From DATGSF01 sp035302865 (lineage in GTDB: Bacteria; Bacteroidota; Bacteroidia; Chitinophagales; Chitinophagaceae), in NCBI GenBank assembly GCA_035302865.1, contig DATGSF010000094.1, positions 1-12,523 on the forward strand: a stretch of 12,523 nt of DNA, written 5' to 3'. Both the position numbers and the translations under genes were made by a program. Under the pieces are notes generated by a model. That model was not told the origin of the DNA and ran no database searches. It was given only the letters and a program-made list of their open reading frames with translations. Shown one piece after another: positions 1 through 6,290 of the stretch (the stretch's first letter is position 1; each line of letters opens with the position of its first letter).

Positions 1-32
1 TTTTAAAAAACGATTTTAAAGCACTCTAAATC

Positions 33-62
33 TTGTTCAGGAAAGAAATGGAGCTATTTTTG
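33..62 (+). promoter_or_regulatory. Candidate Bacteroidota-type promoter for a small transcript
   Basis: A TTG at 33-35 is followed after 19 bases by TATTTTTG at 55-62. This fits the known Bacteroidota primary-sigma consensus (TTG-type upstream box, 17-23 bases, TAnnTTTG). No open reading frame of any size follows before the hairpin terminator at 109-153, so if active it would drive only a short noncoding RNA starting near 67-69. In AT-rich DNA such a pair will also arise by chance, roughly once per ten kilobases per strand by my rough estimate, so the call rests largely on its position just before a terminator. Confidence 0.35.
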
Positions 63-66
63 TATT

Positions 67-153
67 TCACTTAATAACTGCACCTACATAAAAGGATTTT
101 TAAAAAATAAACTCCGACTCTAAGCTATTGTGTCTTATTTCGGAGTTTTTTCT
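67..153 (+). ncRNA. Candidate small RNA of about 85 bases
   Basis: This is an inferred transcript between the promoter-like pair at 33-62 and the hairpin plus T-run ending near 153. The start is approximate. The first part (67-108) is A/T-rich and looks unstructured; the second part folds as a 9-bp stem, a small internal loop and a 4-bp inner stem (TAAG 121-124 with CTTA 134-137). There is no ATG and no plausible small protein. I do not recognise it as SRP RNA, 6S RNA, tmRNA or a riboswitch. It converges on the 3' end of uvrC, so read-through would make antisense RNA to uvrC. The alternative is that only a terminator exists here and the promoter match is chance. Confidence 0.28.
109..153. terminator. 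Bidirectional hairpin terminator downstream of uvrC
   Basis: AAACTCCGA at 109-117 pairs perfectly with TCGGAGTTT at 140-148. On the + strand the stem runs straight into a T-rich tail (146-155). On the minus strand it is followed by a T-rich run (the A-rich 101-110), about 40 bases after the uvrC stop. Both directions therefore have a factor-independent terminator layout. It most likely ends the lysine-gene/uvrC transcript, and may also end a + strand transcript from the left. Confidence 0.75.
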
Positions 154-188
154 TTATAAGGACACAAGCATTATGTTAATAACAATTA

Positions 189-2003
189 TTAAAACTTCTT
201 ATCTGCAGCAAAATAATCCAAAATACTCTGAGCTCGAACAGGTCCTACAACCTTTGCTAAATTCTCTTTACTTTGTTTTTTAATTTGCTCTACACTTCTA
301 AATTTTCGTAATAAATTTTCAGCTGATTTTTGTCCAATTCCAGGGATTTCTTCCAAGATATTTTTAAAGGCATTCTTAGATCGTATTTTCCTATGAAAGC
401 GTAAGCCATAATCATGCACTTCATTTCGAATTTTTCGTAAAAACAACAAAACCTCTGAATTATAAGGTAATAAAATAGGTTCTGAATGAAAAGCTTTAAA
501 AATACGCTCTTCTCTTTCAGCTATAGCAATAACATCAATTTCATTTTCCAATTTCAACTTCTTTAAACTATCTATTGCAGCAGATAATTGTCCTTTTCCA
601 CCATCAATAATTATTAAATTAGGTAAATCTAGCTTCTCCTTTAATAAACGACTATATCTTCTAAAGATTACTTCTCGCATGCTAGCATAATCATCTATGC
701 CTTTTACGGTTTTAATATGATAATGTCTATAATCTTTTTTAGAAGCCAAGCCGTTTTTGAAACTAACCATTGCTGAAACTGGCGACGATCCTTGTAAATT
801 ACTATTATCAAAGCATTCAATATGGTACGGCACCGAGTTTAAATGCAGATTTTTCTTTAATTCTTGTATTAATTCCAAACTTTTATTTTCACTTACATTT
901 TTCAAATTTGCACTTAATTTTTTTTCTTCTTGCAAACGATAATAATACACATTTTTTTCGCTTAGTTCTAAAAATTTCTTTTTGGGCCCAGCTTTAGGAA
1001 TAGTCATTTCTAAATCTTTCTCATTTAAATATAGATTGTAAGGACTAATCACTTCTTTAGAATCTGATTTAAATTTTTGCCGAAAAAATATTAAAGCATG
1101 TGCCAAGACTTCTTCAGGATTTTCATTTAATTTTTTCTCTATAAAGAGATTATGACTTTGAATTATTTGCCCTTCTTCTACCATCATATAATTTATATAA
1201 ATCACATCTGGCGCATCAGAAGCAGTAATAATATCCAAATGATAAAACCCATTACTCACAACAGAGTTTTTAACTTTATATTCTTTAATTTCTTCAATTT
1301 GTTGTTGGAATTTTTGTGCCATTTCAAAATTCAAAACAGCAGCAAATCGATCTCTATCTTTTTCTAATTTTTCAATTAAAGAATTAAAATTACCACGTAA
1401 TATATTTTTGATAATCTCAATATTTTGAGCATAATCTTCTTCTGCCTGTAAACCTTCGCAGGGTCCTTTACATTTACCAATATGGTAATCTAAACAAACT
1501 TTATACTTTTTTGTAGCTATTACTTTTGGGTTTAAATTAAGATTGCAAGATCTTAATGGAATATATTTCTTAATTACTTCTAAAAGCGCTCTAATCCTTT
1601 TAATATTTGTATAGGGTCCTAAATAGGTAGAACCATCTCGCAATCTTCTTCTTGTAAGGAAAATACGGGGGAAATGCTCATTTTTAATTACTACATAAGG
1701 ATAAGACTTATCGTCTTTTAATTGTATATTATAAGGAGGCTGAAAATGCTTAATTAGGGAATTTTCCATTAAGAAAGCATCATGTTCTGAAGGCGTAACT
1801 GTCCATTCTATATGATGAATTTGTTCTACCAAATTCATAGTTTTCCTTGTTTGCTCTCCAGTAAAATAGGAAGATATTCTATTTTTTAAATTCTTTGCTT
1901 TTCCTATATATAGTAATGTTTTTTTATCGTCATAATACCGATAAACTCCTGCCACTTTAGGAATTAATGTTGCATATTCTTCTGCAAATCGCTTCTTTTC
2001 CAT
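189..2003 (-). CDS. uvrC: UvrABC excinuclease subunit C
   Basis: UvrC makes the two incisions around bulky DNA lesions in nucleotide excision repair, after UvrA and UvrB have located the damage. At 604 residues it matches the family length (about 610 in E. coli). In order it has the GIY-YIG nuclease (G19-V-Y21, Y32-I-G34), a cysteine cluster (C153, C170, C178, C182) with the CX7CX3C spacing of the iron-sulphur cluster site known in E. coli UvrC, a UVR motif that contacts UvrB (about 207-242), the RNase H-like nuclease with D399, D438, D467 and H537 corresponding to the known catalytic residues, and C-terminal helix-hairpin-helix motifs (about 548-600). All expected catalytic residues are present. 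The ATG start is supported by an AAGGAG ribosome site. It lies 37 bases after the lysine gene with no promoter visible between, so the two are probably co-transcribed. Confidence 0.97.
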   Translation of the reverse strand: MEKKRFAEEYATLIPKVAGVYRYYDDKKTLLYIGKAKNLKNRISSYFTGEQTRKTMNLVEQIHHIEWTVTPSEHDAFLMENSLIKHFQPPYNIQLKDDKSYPYVVIKNEHFPRIFLTRRRLRDGSTYLGPYTNIKRIRALLEVIKKYIPLRSCNLNLNPKVIATKKYKVCLDYHIGKCKGPCEGLQAEEDYAQNIEIIKNILRGNFNSLIEKLEKDRDRFAAVLNFEMAQKFQQQIEEIKEYKVKNSVVSNGFYHLDIITASDAPDVIYINYMMVEEGQIIQSHNLFIEKKLNENPEEVLAHALIFFRQKFKSDSKEVISPYNLYLNEKDLEMTIPKAGPKKKFLELSEKNVYYYRLQEEKKLSANLKNVSENKSLELIQELKKNLHLNSVPYHIECFDNSNLQGSSPVSAMVSFKNGLASKKDYRHYHIKTVKGIDDYASMREVIFRRYSRLLKEKLDLPNLIIIDGGKGQLSAAIDSLKKLKLENEIDVIAIAEREERIFKAFHSEPILLPYNSEVLLFLRKIRNEVHDYGLRFHRKIRSKNAFKNILEEIPGIGQKSAENLLRKFRSVEQIKKQSKENLAKVVGPVRAQSILDYFAADKKF

Positions 2004-2013
2004 AAATCATCAG

Positions 2014-2019
2014 CTCCTT
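2014..2019 (-). promoter_or_regulatory. Shine-Dalgarno site of uvrC
   Basis: The minus strand reads AAGGAG here, with ten bases between it and the uvrC ATG. It fixes the uvrC start. It stands out because most other genes in the window have no recognisable site, as is usual in Bacteroidota. Confidence 0.7.
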
Positions 2020-2040
2020 ATTTTTTAAAATTCATCCATT

Positions 2041-3252
2041 CTAGACTTCATAGGCGTAATCATGCAAATATTCGTATTTTTTTGTGAGTTTTCCATTTTC
2101 ACAAATAGTTGCTCGATTTAAGATTTCACTTTCTTCCTTAAGCAATTCAGGAATAATAAATCGAATCATTGACTCTCCGAAATGTTCCGACGCATCTCTA
2201 GGTAATTCATTAGGAAGATTATCTACAGCCATAACATCTATAATATCCATTGTATTCTGAAATGGATCCTGTTTTGAAAAATCCTTTTTAGCAATACCAT
2301 ACACGGGCTTATCAATTGAAGAAGCCGCAATATTTATTGGTATTGACCCATTAATATCACAAGTAACATCTGCGATTACTTGAATATTGAAAGATTCTTT
2401 TTGGATATCTTCTTTTTTAAACATAGGCTCTATTCTTTCTTCCCAATAAATCCCATGTAAGAGTACATCAGTTTCTGAAATATAATTAGGAAATAAGTTT
2501 TTATATTTCTCGGGATTTTCATAAAAGTCTTTCCTATCATAATGCGGATAATCCTTTCTTGTATATAATTTCTCCCCTTTTAAATGCGTATAAACAGGAT
2601 AATCAAATTTAAGTCTTAAGAAGTCTTCAGGTTCCACATTTTTAATTTCTAGCTCTTCCATAATTCTCAAAAAGCCTGCAGCCACTCTTCCTGACCCGGT
2701 CAATACTATTTTTATATTTGGTAGTGTAAGCTTCCTATATTCTTTAGTTAATATTTCAAGATTTGAAACCTTATGAGCAGGCTTTAAATCAAAAAGTCCT
2801 GTTTTTTTACCGTAAGTAAGAATTCCATTATGTGCTCCAACTACTCCAGCAAAATACCCAAAGCCAATTACTCTTTTTCCATCAGCATAAGTTAATAATT
2901 CATAATCTATCATGCGAATATTGTTTTTAATCAATGCCTGCATAAGATTTCGATTATATTCTTGCATTTTGATAGTATGAGAGAAGAAAAAATAACTTTT
3001 ATTTGGAATTAATTGCTCTATAGGAACCTCTTTCACACCTAATAATACATCGGCTGAGGATACATCTTCTACTACTTTAATACCTTCATTTCTATACTCT
3101 TCATCAGTGTAGCATCTAATAGGTGAACCTTGAACAATGATATCAATTTGTCCAGAATATTCTTTTAATAAATGTTTGCATTGACTTGGACTTAGAGGAA
3201 CTCTTGTATCTTGAGGACTTTTACCCTCGCGAATAATTCCAATTTTCACCAT
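2041..3252 (-). CDS. Lysine-ketoglutarate reductase / saccharopine dehydrogenase-like oxidoreductase
   Basis: This 403-residue NAD(P)-dependent enzyme belongs to the alanine dehydrogenase/transhydrogenase N-domain superfamily. The N-terminal catalytic part has R17, K74 and H92, matching the superfamily's conserved arginine, lysine and histidine; the Rossmann nucleotide loop is GSGRVAAG at 186-193. The C-terminal half recalls the lysine-ketoglutarate reductase domain of the eukaryotic bifunctional enzyme AASS: GIYWE at 267-271, a DxxCDxxGSI stretch at 295-304, and DNLPNELPRDASEHFG at 344-359. That points to interconversion of lysine plus 2-oxoglutarate with saccharopine, rather than to alanine dehydrogenase. 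The comparison is from memory, and cofactor and direction cannot be read from the sequence. No partner saccharopine dehydrogenase (glutamate-forming) gene lies in the window. The gene has its own promoter-like element and precedes uvrC by 37 bases. Confidence 0.78.
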   Translation of the reverse strand: MVKIGIIREGKSPQDTRVPLSPSQCKHLLKEYSGQIDIIVQGSPIRCYTDEEYRNEGIKVVEDVSSADVLLGVKEVPIEQLIPNKSYFFFSHTIKMQEYNRNLMQALIKNNIRMIDYELLTYADGKRVIGFGYFAGVVGAHNGILTYGKKTGLFDLKPAHKVSNLEILTKEYRKLTLPNIKIVLTGSGRVAAGFLRIMEELEIKNVEPEDFLRLKFDYPVYTHLKGEKLYTRKDYPHYDRKDFYENPEKYKNLFPNYISETDVLLHGIYWEERIEPMFKKEDIQKESFNIQVIADVTCDINGSIPINIAASSIDKPVYGIAKKDFSKQDPFQNTMDIIDVMAVDNLPNELPRDASEHFGESMIRFIIPELLKEESEILNRATICENGKLTKKYEYLHDYAYEV

Positions 3253-3284
3253 ATATTCTATTTTTTCTTATTAATATATAGCTA

Positions 3285-3320
3285 CAAAGATACCAAATTA
3301 ACAAGACATTTTTAGCAAAA
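3285..3320 (-). promoter_or_regulatory. Promoter of the lysine gene and uvrC
   Basis: On the minus strand TATCTTTG (3292 to 3285) is a full match to TAnnTTTG, with TTTTG (3320 to 3316) 23 bases upstream, at the long end of the known spacing. Transcription would start near 3279, giving a leader of about 27 bases. It sits in the 116-base gap after ribF, which has no clear terminator hairpin, so read-through from ribF is possible. Confidence 0.6.
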
Positions 3321-3368
3321 TAGAATGCTGTACGATTGGAATTTAAAAAGTTTAATAGAGCAAAAGAA

Positions 3369-4292
3369 TCAATTATAATTCGCTTCCACCCATTTTTTAT
3401 CTTTTTTAAGTTGCTCAATTAATGCAGCAATATTTTCAAATTTTTGTTCTTCACGAATTTTATCTAGGAAAGTAATGTGAATTGTTTTTCCATAAATATC
3501 TTCCTCAAAATCTAGGATATGAACTTCTAAACTACGTACACTTTCATTCTCAACAGTAGGCTTCACACCAATATTCATCATTCCTGCCCAGTCTTTATCT
3601 TCAATATTAACTTTTACCATATATACACCATTTGCTGGCAAAATCAAATCAGGAAAAACTGGATTAAGATTAGCAGTTGGGAAGCCTAATTTTCTTCCTA
3701 ACTTTTTACCATGCACTACAGTTGCGTGTAGTCCATATTGGCGACCTAGCATGAGTGAGACATTTTTAATATCCCCATTTAATATTGCATTCCTAATTTT
3801 GGTTGAACTAATAGCAGCTTCATTAATTAACTGCGCTTCAATTTCAACAACTTCCACACTATTTGGAACTTTTTCTTTTAATAAATTCAGATTTCCTTTT
3901 CTATCATGTCCAAAATGATGGTCATACCCTAGCACAATAGCTTTTGGTTTAAATTTTTTTATTAAAAAATCATCAATATAATCTTCTGCGGACCATAAAG
4001 AAAAATCTCTTGTAAAAGGAACTAAAACAATATTATCAATTCCCAGATCAAGAATTTGTTGTAACTTTTGTTCTTCTTCAGAAAGCAGGGCAAGTTTTGC
4101 ATAAGGATCTATTATTTTTCTAGGATGTGGATGAAAGGTAATTAATACACTTTCTCCATCATATTTATCTGCTAAATTTGCTAATTTCTTCAGTATTTCT
4201 TGATGTCCTAAATGCACTCCGTCAAAAGAGCCAATAGTAATTACAGCATTTTTAAACTCTGGCAATGCGTTCCAATCTCTATAAATAGCCAT
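3369..4292 (-). CDS. ribF: Bifunctional riboflavin kinase / FAD synthetase
   Basis: RibF phosphorylates riboflavin to FMN and adenylylates FMN to FAD in the cytoplasm. Its 307 residues are normal for the family. The N-terminal adenylyltransferase part shows GSFDGVHLGH (21-30), the nucleotidyl-transferase signature, followed by FHPHP (53-57), GYDHHFG (122-128) and ISSTKIR (161-167). The C-terminal flavokinase part shows GRKLGFPTAN (199-208), which binds ATP and riboflavin, and NGVY (221-224). Both activities should be intact. It starts 11 bases after the kynU stop with no promoter between, so it is almost certainly the last gene of lspA-kynU-ribF. No FMN riboswitch is visible upstream. No Shine-Dalgarno is seen at normal distance, so translation may be coupled to kynU. 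Confidence 0.96.
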   Translation of the reverse strand: MAIYRDWNALPEFKNAVITIGSFDGVHLGHQEILKKLANLADKYDGESVLITFHPHPRKIIDPYAKLALLSEEEQKLQQILDLGIDNIVLVPFTRDFSLWSAEDYIDDFLIKKFKPKAIVLGYDHHFGHDRKGNLNLLKEKVPNSVEVVEIEAQLINEAAISSTKIRNAILNGDIKNVSLMLGRQYGLHATVVHGKKLGRKLGFPTANLNPVFPDLILPANGVYMVKVNIEDKDWAGMMNIGVKPTVENESVRSLEVHILDFEEDIYGKTIHITFLDKIREEQKFENIAALIEQLKKDKKWVEANYN

Positions 4293-4303
4293 AAATTATC
4301 AGC

Positions 4304-5590
4304 TTAATTTTCCTGGTTAAAATAATTTTCCACCAATTTAGCAAAAGTATATACCTCTTCGAAAGTATTGTATAATGGTACAGGCGCTATACGAATAACA
4401 TTAGGTTCTCTCCAATCCATTACTACACCATTTTCCGTTAGATAATCAAAAAGCTCTTTACCTTTATCCTTGAACAAAAGAGAAAGTTGAGCTCCCCTTT
4501 GATTTGGATTTTCGGGTGTAATAATTTTAAATCCAAACTTCGTTAAATCATTCAATAAGAAATACAAATAATTTGTCAGAGCTATACTTTTTTTCCTTAA
4601 ATCAGCCATAGCAACGGTATCAAATATATCCATACTAGCTTTTAAACCAATCATATTAAAAACAGGCGCATTACTCATTTGCCAACTTTGAGCACCCTTT
4701 GCTGGCAGAAATCCTTTTTCCATTTTAAATCGTGTTTTAGGATCATTTCCCCACCAGCCTCCAAGACGAAACACATCAGGATCATTCGCCCATTTCTCGT
4801 GTACAAAAGCAACTCCCACAGCTCCAGGACCTGAATTTAAATATTTATAACTACACCAACAAGCAAAATCTACATTCCAATCATGTAATTCTAAAGGCAA
4901 ATTCCCAGTTGCATGTGCCAAATCAAAACCACAAAGTGCTCCAACTTTATGTGCTTTTTCAGTAATTTCTCGCAGAGGATAATATTGTCCAGTATAATAA
5001 TGTACTCCTGCCATCATCACTAATGCTAAGCTCTCTCCATGCTCTTCAATAGTATTGAATATATCCTCCTCTCTCAAGGTGTACTCTCCCTCTCTAGGAT
5101 GTAATTCAATTATTACTTCCTCTGGATTTAAACCATGCATCCGCACTTGTGTTTCCATTGCATATTGGTCCGAAGGAAAGGCTCCACCCTCCATTATAAT
5201 CTTGTATCTTTCTTTTGTTGGCTTATAAAAAGAAATCATGAGTAAATGCAAATTTACCGTCAAGGAATTCATAGGAATTACTTCTTGCATCTTAGCTCCA
5301 ACAATTCTAGCAAGTGAGGCTCTATTATCCTCAGAATAAGAGAACCAAGGATCTTCTTCAGCAAAATGACCGTCCACAGCTAAATCGCCCCATTTTTTTA
5401 ATTCTTTATCCATCAAATAAGCAGTACTAGCCGGTTTTAACCCTAAGGAGTTTCCACAGAAATAGATTATTTGTTTCCCATCTTTTTCTGGAATTTGGAA
5501 ACGATGTCTTATAGAGAATAAGGAATCAATATCATCCATAAAACGTGCATATTCAAGATTGTTTTGAAATTCTTCAGCTTTTAAAATCAT
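4304..5590 (-). CDS. kynU: Kynureninase
   Basis: This pyridoxal-phosphate enzyme cleaves L-kynurenine to anthranilate and alanine, or 3-hydroxykynurenine to 3-hydroxyanthranilate, in tryptophan degradation and the aerobic route to NAD. Its 428 residues fit the family. Visible are GNSLG (46-50) near the N-terminus, FPSD (138-141), DLAHA (223-227) with the aspartate that contacts the cofactor ring nitrogen, SYKYLN (247-252) with the Schiff-base lysine K249, and GGWWG (277-281) of the substrate pocket. All expected active-site residues are there. The minus strand shows AAGAGG very close to the ATG, a short-spaced ribosome site. It lies 28 bases after lspA and 11 bases before ribF. No other kynurenine-pathway gene is in the window. 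Confidence 0.96.
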   Translation of the reverse strand: MILKAEEFQNNLEYARFMDDIDSLFSIRHRFQIPEKDGKQIIYFCGNSLGLKPASTAYLMDKELKKWGDLAVDGHFAEEDPWFSYSEDNRASLARIVGAKMQEVIPMNSLTVNLHLLMISFYKPTKERYKIIMEGGAFPSDQYAMETQVRMHGLNPEEVIIELHPREGEYTLREEDIFNTIEEHGESLALVMMAGVHYYTGQYYPLREITEKAHKVGALCGFDLAHATGNLPLELHDWNVDFACWCSYKYLNSGPGAVGVAFVHEKWANDPDVFRLGGWWGNDPKTRFKMEKGFLPAKGAQSWQMSNAPVFNMIGLKASMDIFDTVAMADLRKKSIALTNYLYFLLNDLTKFGFKIITPENPNQRGAQLSLLFKDKGKELFDYLTENGVVMDWREPNVIRIAPVPLYNTFEEVYTFAKLVENYFNQEN

Positions 5591-5618
5591 ACCTCTTATT
5601 GATTATTTTGATAAAAAA

Positions 5619-6239
5619 TTACTTTTTATTTTGATGTTGCGGAATAAACTTTCTTTGAAAAACCAAAAGTGTAATTACTCCAGTTGATATAGCTACATCA
5701 GCTATATTAAAAATAGGTTCGAAAAAGCGCAATCTATTTCCTCCTACAAAAGGAACCCATTTAGGCCATTGTGTATCAATCATAGGAAAATAGAGCATAT
5801 CTACTACTCTCCCATGCAATAAATCGCCATACCCTTCTCCCCAAGGCACCCACTCTGCAACTGTCATTGAAGTGCTATCTGAAAATATTTTTGCATAAAA
5901 TATACTATCAAGTAAATTTCCAGCTGCACCTGCCAAAATTAAAGATGCGCAAATCATCAAACCTTTTGTAGCTCCTTTTTTTGCCAACCTTGCAATCCAA
6001 AAGAAACCAAATGTTACTGCGATTAAGCGAAATAAAGTTAAAATCAATTTTCCTAAATTAGAATCCATTATTTTCATTCCGAATGCCATCCCCTCATTTT
6101 CAATAAAACATAACTGAAACCAAGTACCTAATACATTTACCGACTCTCCATATAAAAAATGGGTTTTTATATAAATCTTAGACCATTGATCTAAAATTAG
6201 AATTAGGAGTATTATTAATATGCTATAACGATATTTCAC
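5619..6239 (-). CDS. lspA: Lipoprotein signal peptidase (signal peptidase II)
   Basis: LspA is an inner-membrane aspartyl protease that removes the signal peptide from diacylglyceryl-modified prolipoproteins. Its 206 residues are longer than in E. coli because of a periplasmic stretch around 115-170, which I recall as common in Bacteroidota. Conserved DQWSK is at 17-21; the catalytic aspartates are D111 (in GNLLDS) and D181 (in FNIAD), with GRVVD at 143-147. Four hydrophobic membrane segments are visible at about 4-17, 64-84, 93-110 and 178-194. The start is a GTG (6239-6237): an in-frame stop lies two codons upstream and no good ATG lies before the first membrane helix. It is the first gene of lspA-kynU-ribF. 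Confidence 0.95.
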   Translation of the reverse strand: MKYRYSILIILLILILDQWSKIYIKTHFLYGESVNVLGTWFQLCFIENEGMAFGMKIMDSNLGKLILTLFRLIAVTFGFFWIARLAKKGATKGLMICASLILAGAAGNLLDSIFYAKIFSDSTSMTVAEWVPWGEGYGDLLHGRVVDMLYFPMIDTQWPKWVPFVGGNRLRFFEPIFNIADVAISTGVITLLVFQRKFIPQHQNKK

Positions 6240-6274
6240 TACTTAAATTTATAAATATTTATTTAAAAATACTG

Positions 6275-6282
6275 CAAAAATA
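6275..6282 (-). promoter_or_regulatory. Promoter element of lspA-kynU-ribF
   Basis: The minus strand reads TATTTTTG, a full TAnnTTTG match, within the 51-base gap between parE and lspA. Transcription would start near 6270 and give a leader of about 30 bases. No clear TTG box is seen 17-23 bases upstream, where the region is the end of the parE coding sequence. Read-through from parE remains possible. Confidence 0.5.
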
Positions 6283-6290
6283 CAGTTTTC

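Noticed and set aside
1..108. End of a protein gene at the left edge
   Set aside because: All three + frames have early stops (within the first 30 bases) and the short minus-strand frames show no recognisable protein.
757..1367. Three + strand open frames (757-942, 770-997, 1152-1367) opposite uvrC
   Set aside because: They lie entirely within uvrC on the other strand, are rich in F, N, I and L as expected for antisense of a lysine/glutamate-rich AT-rich gene, and show no domain.
3221..3418. 65-codon minus-strand frame bridging ribF and the lysine gene
   Set aside because: It overlaps the ends of two well-supported genes and reads through the promoter element at 3285-3320; the protein has no recognisable feature.
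4293..4320. FMN riboswitch upstream of ribF
   Set aside because: The gap to kynU is 11 bases and no conserved aptamer could fit; none is seen before lspA either.
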